NCBI GenBank assembly: GCA_002104895.1
Contig: MCFG01000067.1
Span: 162,501-175,000, forward strand
Reading direction: 5' to 3'
Origin: Anaeromyces robustus
Lineage: Eukaryota; Neocallimastigomycota; Neocallimastigomycetes; Neocallimastigales; Neocallimastigaceae
DNA length: 12,500 bases
Below are positions 7,932-12,500 of this stretch, in pieces. The position numbers were made by a program, and so were the translations under genes. The notes beneath the pieces were generated by a model, which was not told the DNA's origin, made no database searches, and saw only the letters and a program-made list of their open reading frames with translations. The stretch's first letter is position 1. Each line of letters starts with the position of its first letter.

Positions 7932-8047
7932 ATTGTTTCAAATATATTACAATATAATATAATATATTGTTTTTTAAAAAAAAAGATAGTTTTGAATATA
8001 TTACAATATATATATGATAGTTTTAAATATATTACAATATATATATA
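7932..8047. repeat. 31-bp tandem repeat, two copies plus a diverged third
   Basis: Units at 7985 and 8016 read GATAGTTTTGAATATATTAC and GATAGTTTTAAATATATTAC, each followed by AATATATATA. A diverged copy (TTGTTTCAAATATATTAC) begins near 7932. The array lies about 140 bases beyond the stop codon of the cyclase gene, so it is in or just past its 3' UTR. Confidence 0.8.
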
Positions 8048-8187
8048 ATATAATAATCATAAAAAATTAGTTTATTCTAATTTTTTGATTAAAATTAAAT
8101 TAATAATATTTAATATAATTATTTACATTAAACATTATAAAAGTTGTTTTTTTTTTTTTTTAAACATTATTGAATCAATTAAATCAT

Positions 8188-8874
8188 TTAGGCTACTTCG
8201 ATTTCAGCCATAATAGTGACTTGAGAACTATCTAATCCTTCAATACGTAATGGAGCGGTAACAACCTTGTTTACCTTAACATCCTTTTCATAAAGAACAC
8301 TTAAGTCCATATCTTCAATATCAGTAATAAATTTCTTAGAGTGACAACCATGTAAAATTTGGTGAGTTTTAGCAGCAAGATCATTAGCTGGAGTACCAAT
8401 TGAAATGAAGTCACCACCAACTGTACGAAGTTTTGGGAAATTATCAATAAGATATTGGGCAACTTCTGGAGTTAAATATGGACCATTATATTGATATTTC
8501 TTAGTATCTTCGGCTCTTACTTTAGTATATCCAGTCTTAATAATAAGTAATTCAGCATCAGCAATCTTATCCTTGTATGGTTCTAAATCTTTTGGGAAAA
8601 CTCCACAATCACCGTCTTTCTTTGGAGCATCAATAACAACAACTTTATCAAACCAGAAATATTCAATTGGAAGATCAGTAATTTTGGCACCATTTGGATT
8701 AAAATGCCATGGACCATCATAGTGAGTACCACAGTGATTTGGTACACTACAAACGAATGAATTATAAACACTAGTATCGTTAATTTCGGTAGTTTGTTTT
8801 ACATGTAAAGTTGGTTCCCCTGGGAAAGCTGGAGTATCTGGATTAATAAGATAGGAAAGATAAACTCTTTGCAT
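8188..8874 (-). CDS. Cyclase-family metal-dependent hydrolase (kynurenine formamidase-like, PF04199)
   Basis: The gene encodes 228 residues, the usual size for this family, with no intron. The family signature HxGTHxDxPxH is complete at residues 47-57 (HCGTHYDGPWH), giving H47, H51 and D53 as metal ligands and H57 as probable catalytic base. Further on, H171 and E187 sit where the remaining ligands of KynB-type enzymes are expected (HQILHG, then ITDIEDMDL). GGDFISIGTP (153-162) matches the conserved loop before them. There is no signal peptide, so the enzyme is probably cytosolic. Known members hydrolyse N-formylkynurenine, isatin or other amides and lactones; the substrate cannot be told from sequence. 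The start fits: AGAAAATG context and no upstream in-frame ATG; the stop is TAA. Its composition is far richer in G+C than the flanks. The intronless bacterial-type sequence in a eukaryotic setting suggests horizontal transfer from gut bacteria, a documented route in anaerobic fungi. Confidence 0.93.
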   Translation of the reverse strand: MQRVYLSYLINPDTPAFPGEPTLHVKQTTEINDTSVYNSFVCSVPNHCGTHYDGPWHFNPNGAKITDLPIEYFWFDKVVVIDAPKKDGDCGVFPKDLEPYKDKIADAELLIIKTGYTKVRAEDTKKYQYNGPYLTPEVAQYLIDNFPKLRTVGGDFISIGTPANDLAAKTHQILHGCHSKKFITDIEDMDLSVLYEKDVKVNKVVTAPLRIEGLDSSQVTIMAEIEVA

Positions 8875-8947
8875 TTTCTAAAATAGTCTAAAAATCTAAA
8901 AATTTAATTAATTATTAAGTTTATTATTATTTTTTTTTTTAAGTTAA

Positions 8948-8970
8948 ATATATATATATATATATATATT
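8948..8970 (-). promoter_or_regulatory. (TA)n tract upstream of the cyclase gene, possible core promoter
   Basis: An alternating TA run of about 22 bases lies about 75 bases upstream of the ATG at 8874, flanked by a T-run on each side. By position it could supply TATA function, as proposed for the other gene in this window. It could equally be a plain microsatellite. Confidence 0.3.
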
Positions 8971-8974
8971 TTTT

Positions 8975-10235
8975 TTATTTTATTAAGTTTGAATTTAAAA
9001 AAAACAAACGAGGAAAAATTTTTTTTCTTTTATACTTTTTTTTCCCTTTTTTAAAAAAATGAAATAATCATTAAAAGAACAATTAAAAAATTAAAATAAA
9101 TAATTAATATATGAATCTTTATAATTAAAAGAATTAAATAATAACTAAATTTTAAATATTGAAATATATTTTAATATATTATAAAATATTATATTTATTT
9201 AATTTATTAATAAAATAGTATACAGTTATAAGAATTATATAATTTACACCAATAAAAAATTTTTTGAAAAAAATTTAATTTACATCATAGAAAAATTGAA
9301 AATTAATAATAAATTGAATAAATTATTTTATTATATATTATTATATATTATAATGTACTGAAAAAATAATTTTATTTTGTTTTTAAATATTCTTTATTTG
9401 GAAAAGTTTCAAGTTTTATATTTATTATTTAATTATAAGGTAATTTATTATAATTAAATATTAATAAATATAAAAAGTTTTATGATACATTTAGTAATAA
9501 AAAAAAATAAACAAAATATTCAAAAAAAAAAATAAAATAAAATAATAAAAAGAAAAAAAAATAACAAAATAATAATAAAAAGAAAAAAAAAAAAGAAAAA
9601 AGAAAAAGAGAGAAAAAAGGATAATAAATAATAATAAAAAGTAATGGAAAATATATAATATTTTCTTGTTTGGTTGTTTGTTTGTTTGTTTGTTTTTAAA
9701 TAAAAAAAATAAAAAAAAATTTTTTAATAATTTTTTATATTTAAATTTATTATGTTTAATTCTTTTTAATAAAAATAAATAAAAAATTATGTTGCCTATA
9801 ATTCCAAATTTTAATTTATTAAATAATTAAATGAATGAATAAATAAATAAATAAATAAATAAAATTTCAAAATTTTAATCAATTAAATTTTAATTTTAAT
9901 TTTTTAATTTTAATTTTTAATATTAATTTTAATATTAATATAATAATATATCATAGAAAAAAAAAAAAACATCCTAAAAATAAATAAAAAAAAATGAATA
10001 CAAAATAATATAAAACAAAAAAAAAATTAAAATTAAAATTAAAAAAATATAAAAAAGTAAATATAAAAAAAAAATTAATTACATTTTAAAATAAATAAGT
10101 AAAATTAATAAAATAAATAAAATAAATAAAAAAAGAAAAAAAGGGTTACTTTTTTTATAAATGAGTAAAAATTAAAAAAAAAGGGTTTTTATTTGTTAAT
10201 ATTTAAATTCAACAATACTTTAATTCTAATGACAT
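8975..10235. other. Gene-free AT-rich spacer upstream of the cyclase gene
   Basis: A pyrimidine-rich strip (T-runs with CCC) lies at about 9020-9055. A purine-rich strip of AAAAAG/AATAAT words spans about 9500-9640, with (TTTG)n at 9668-9693 and (AATG)/(AAAT)n at about 9831-9864. No ORF or RNA gene was found. Regulatory DNA for the cyclase gene could lie in the first few hundred bases, but no specific motif is recognisable. Confidence 0.55.
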
Positions 10236-10382
10236 TTCATTTCATTTCATTGATTAGAAGAAACTGGCGATTTTAACCTTTTAATCCTTTTTATTTATAT
10301 CTATAAATTTATTATTTCAAATAAAAGAATAAAAAAAGTAATACCAAGACTATAAAAAAAAAAACATTTAATGTGTAAAGAA

Positions 10383-10432
10383 TGAAATAAAATAAAATAA
10401 AATAAAATAAAATAAATAAAATAAAATAAATG
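10383..10432. repeat. (AAAAT)n microsatellite
   Basis: About nine units with one AAAT interruption. The minus-strand open frame across it (10368-10571) starts with GTG and is pure low complexity, so it is not a gene. Confidence 0.85.
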
Positions 10433-10599
10433 ATATTAAAATTAATAGTATTAAATATATAAATAAAGGAATAAATAAATATCTTAAATAATATAAATAT
10501 TTTATTATTTTAATTCCGTAATAAATAGATAAATAAATAAATAAAAAAAAATTTTCTATATCCATGATCACATTATAATTATAATAATAATAATTATAA

Positions 10600-11340
10600 T
10601 AATAATGATGATAATTTAAACTATTTTGTTATATTTTGTTATATTTAATCCTTCAATAAATACTTATTAAGGTAAATACATTACATGATTGATTTATTGG
10701 GTTTTTTTTATTATTATTATTATTTTATTATAAAAAGTTTAACCAAAGTTTTTCTGATTCATATAATGTAGGAATTTTTGCATTATTTTATTATTATTAT
10801 TCCAATTGTGTTCAAAATCTATTTTTATATTCTTGTTTAATTGGTATTTTATAAAAGATAATGGAAAGATAATTTTAACGGCGATTTTTTTAAAAATATA
10901 TATTTTATAATTATAAAAAAAAATTAGGTTAAAACTATTTAAATAATGATATTAATAACTACTTTAAATATTATTCTGTTCATAAATCTATGTTAAATGC
11001 AAATTAAAACAATCCATATATAATTTTGGTATTAAAATCTTATTTATCTTTGATTTATAATATAATAATATTTTGTAATTATATTTACATTTCAAATCAA
11101 AAAAGATTTTATTTATTTTAATATAATTTTTATATTTCTTTTCTATTCTTTTTATGAATTTTTAATTTTTTATAAATTTTAATTTTAATTTTATTTTTAT
11201 TAGAATTACACGTAAATATTTTATAATATTAACTTAGAACTTTTTTCTCTAAAAATCATTAATAAATAATTAGAAAATTAATAATAATACAAGAAAAATA
11301 AACTAAAAAAAAATAAAGTTTAAAATTAAAGAATTTTCAT
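10600..11340. other. Gene-free stretch with slightly higher complexity
   Basis: About 10735-10850 is a little more varied and open for about 38 codons on the plus strand (KFNQSFSDSYNVGIFALF...), but there is no ATG and the signal ends quickly; this is at best a remnant. At about 11030-11120 an imperfect inverted repeat pairs ATTAAAATC...CTTTGATTT with AAATCAAA...TTTTAAT. Nothing else was recognised. Confidence 0.4.
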
Positions 11341-12500
11341 TCATTTATTCATTGTTGTCAAGAATTTATAATAATTTAATAATAATTTAATAATAAATTA
11401 ATCATAATTAATATTTAATAAACTATTCAATAATAAATGATTTAATACAAAATAAATAATTAATACATAATAAATAATAAATAATACATAATAAATAATA
11501 TATAATAAATAATTTAATAATAAATGATTTAATAATAAAGAAATTCAATATTCAATAATAAATATGAATATAAATTTTATATTATATAAGATATATTATT
11601 TAATATAAATTAATATATATAAATATATAAACAATATATATTACTTATATTAATATACAGAAATAAAAAAAAATTAAAAAAAATTAAAAAAAAAAAAAAA
11701 ATTGACATTTTGGAATTTTTGTATAAATATGGAATAAATTATTATTTTTTGTTGTGAGTCTAGAACTGAAACTTAAAAAAAAAAAACCTGATTATGACTG
11801 TCTATTACTCAATTAATGAATTGATTAAAATTTATTATTTAATTTATTTAATTTTTATTTAATTTATTTAACTTATTTACTTATTTTATTATTTATTTTA
11901 TTTAATTTATATATTTATTTTATTTAATTATTGTAAAAAAAAAAAGTTACTTATAAAATAAAAATTTGCTATCCATTATTAATATATAAATAATTATTAT
12001 TATTTCTTATTATTTATTTAATATTATTTATTTCTTATTTCTTATTATTTATTTAATATTATTTATTTATTATTAATTATTTATTTATTTGTTATTATTA
12101 TTATTTATTTATTTATTTATTGTATTTTGAAAATATGTTAATTGTTATTTTTATTTTTTTTATTTAAATATATTATGAAAATATTATATTAATATATTAT
12201 TATAATATAAATTATTATATTGTTTAATATATAGATATAAATTGTTACATTAATATATAATTAATGTTTATAAATATATTATATATAATATATATAATAT
12301 ATGTTATTATAAAAAATTATTATATATTAACAATTACTATAATCATATTCAAAAAAAAAAAAAAATAAAAAATTTAAAAATTTAATTAATTATTATATTA
12401 AATAATTAAAATCAAATGTATTAGTAATAATTTTGTTTCCAAAGAAGGAAATTCTTTAATTAAAAATTCTAATTTAATTGATTAAATAAAATCTAATTAA
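11341..12500. other. Gene-free, near-pure A+T end of the window
   Basis: Degenerate tandem AATAAATAAT(AC) words occupy about 11375-11545; TTTA/ATTT words occupy about 11830-11930 and 12000-12120. A short more varied patch at 11700-11815 (TGTTGTGAGTCTAGAACTGAAAC) has no open frame. The far end (about 12420-12480) shows nothing recognisable, and no neighbouring gene is reached. Confidence 0.55.

Noticed and set aside
8583-8771. Minus-strand open frame of 62 codons
   Set aside because: It is a shadow in another frame of the intact cyclase-family gene.
10368-10571. Minus-strand open frame of 67 codons
   Set aside because: It has a GTG start and translates an (AAAAT)n microsatellite and neighbouring A+T words; no protein-like composition.
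1-12500. Mitochondrial or plastid DNA
   Set aside because: There are no organellar tRNA, rRNA or respiratory genes; the coding regions are nuclear-type (a secreted protein with signal peptide and a bacterial-type hydrolase), and the standard code reads cleanly.

Overview
The window looks like nuclear DNA of a eukaryote with an extremely AT-rich genome. An anaerobic gut fungus (Neocallimastigomycota, e.g. Neocallimastix, Piromyces or Anaeromyces) is my best guess. The reasons are two short genes in 12.5 kb, kilobases of almost pure A+T between them, very many poly-A/poly-T and AAT, AAC, TTTA and TTTTTA microsatellites, a secreted bulb-lectin-like protein, and a compact intronless enzyme gene of bacterial type. 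Dictyostelids and Plasmodium are alternatives, but this gene spacing is much wider than in Dictyostelium. No marker gene settles the question.

Layout. (1) 1-785, minus strand: the 5' part of a gene for a secreted protein with a bulb-type-lectin-like region; its 3' end lies outside the window. A duplicated TATA-containing block lies just upstream. (2) 1087-1730: a chain of inverted repeats, including a 91%-identical arm pair around an (AAT)n tract and a 57-bp perfect arm pair. (3) 2436-2640: a small non-random relic next to a hexanucleotide repeat. (4) 3001-3317: a 103-bp perfect inverted repeat with a second, 32-bp perfect inverted repeat interleaved. (5) 3428-4512: four tandem copies of a unit of about 250-280 bp. 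(6) 4940-5753, minus strand: a stretch of higher sequence complexity that reads as a decayed gene. (7) 5754-8187: gene-free, with microsatellites and one short tandem repeat. (8) 8188-8874, minus strand: an intact gene for a metal-dependent hydrolase of the cyclase / kynurenine-formamidase family (PF04199). (9) 8875-12500: 3.6 kb of AT-rich DNA in which I find no gene.

The two real genes are both on the minus strand, are separated by about 7.4 kb, and show no functional link. No tRNA, rRNA, CRISPR array or complete transposon was found. The most unusual content is the repeat-rich interval 1.1-4.5 kb. The two long perfect inverted repeats are either young or kept homogeneous. They could form long hairpins as DNA or RNA, but no protein-coding system accompanies them.
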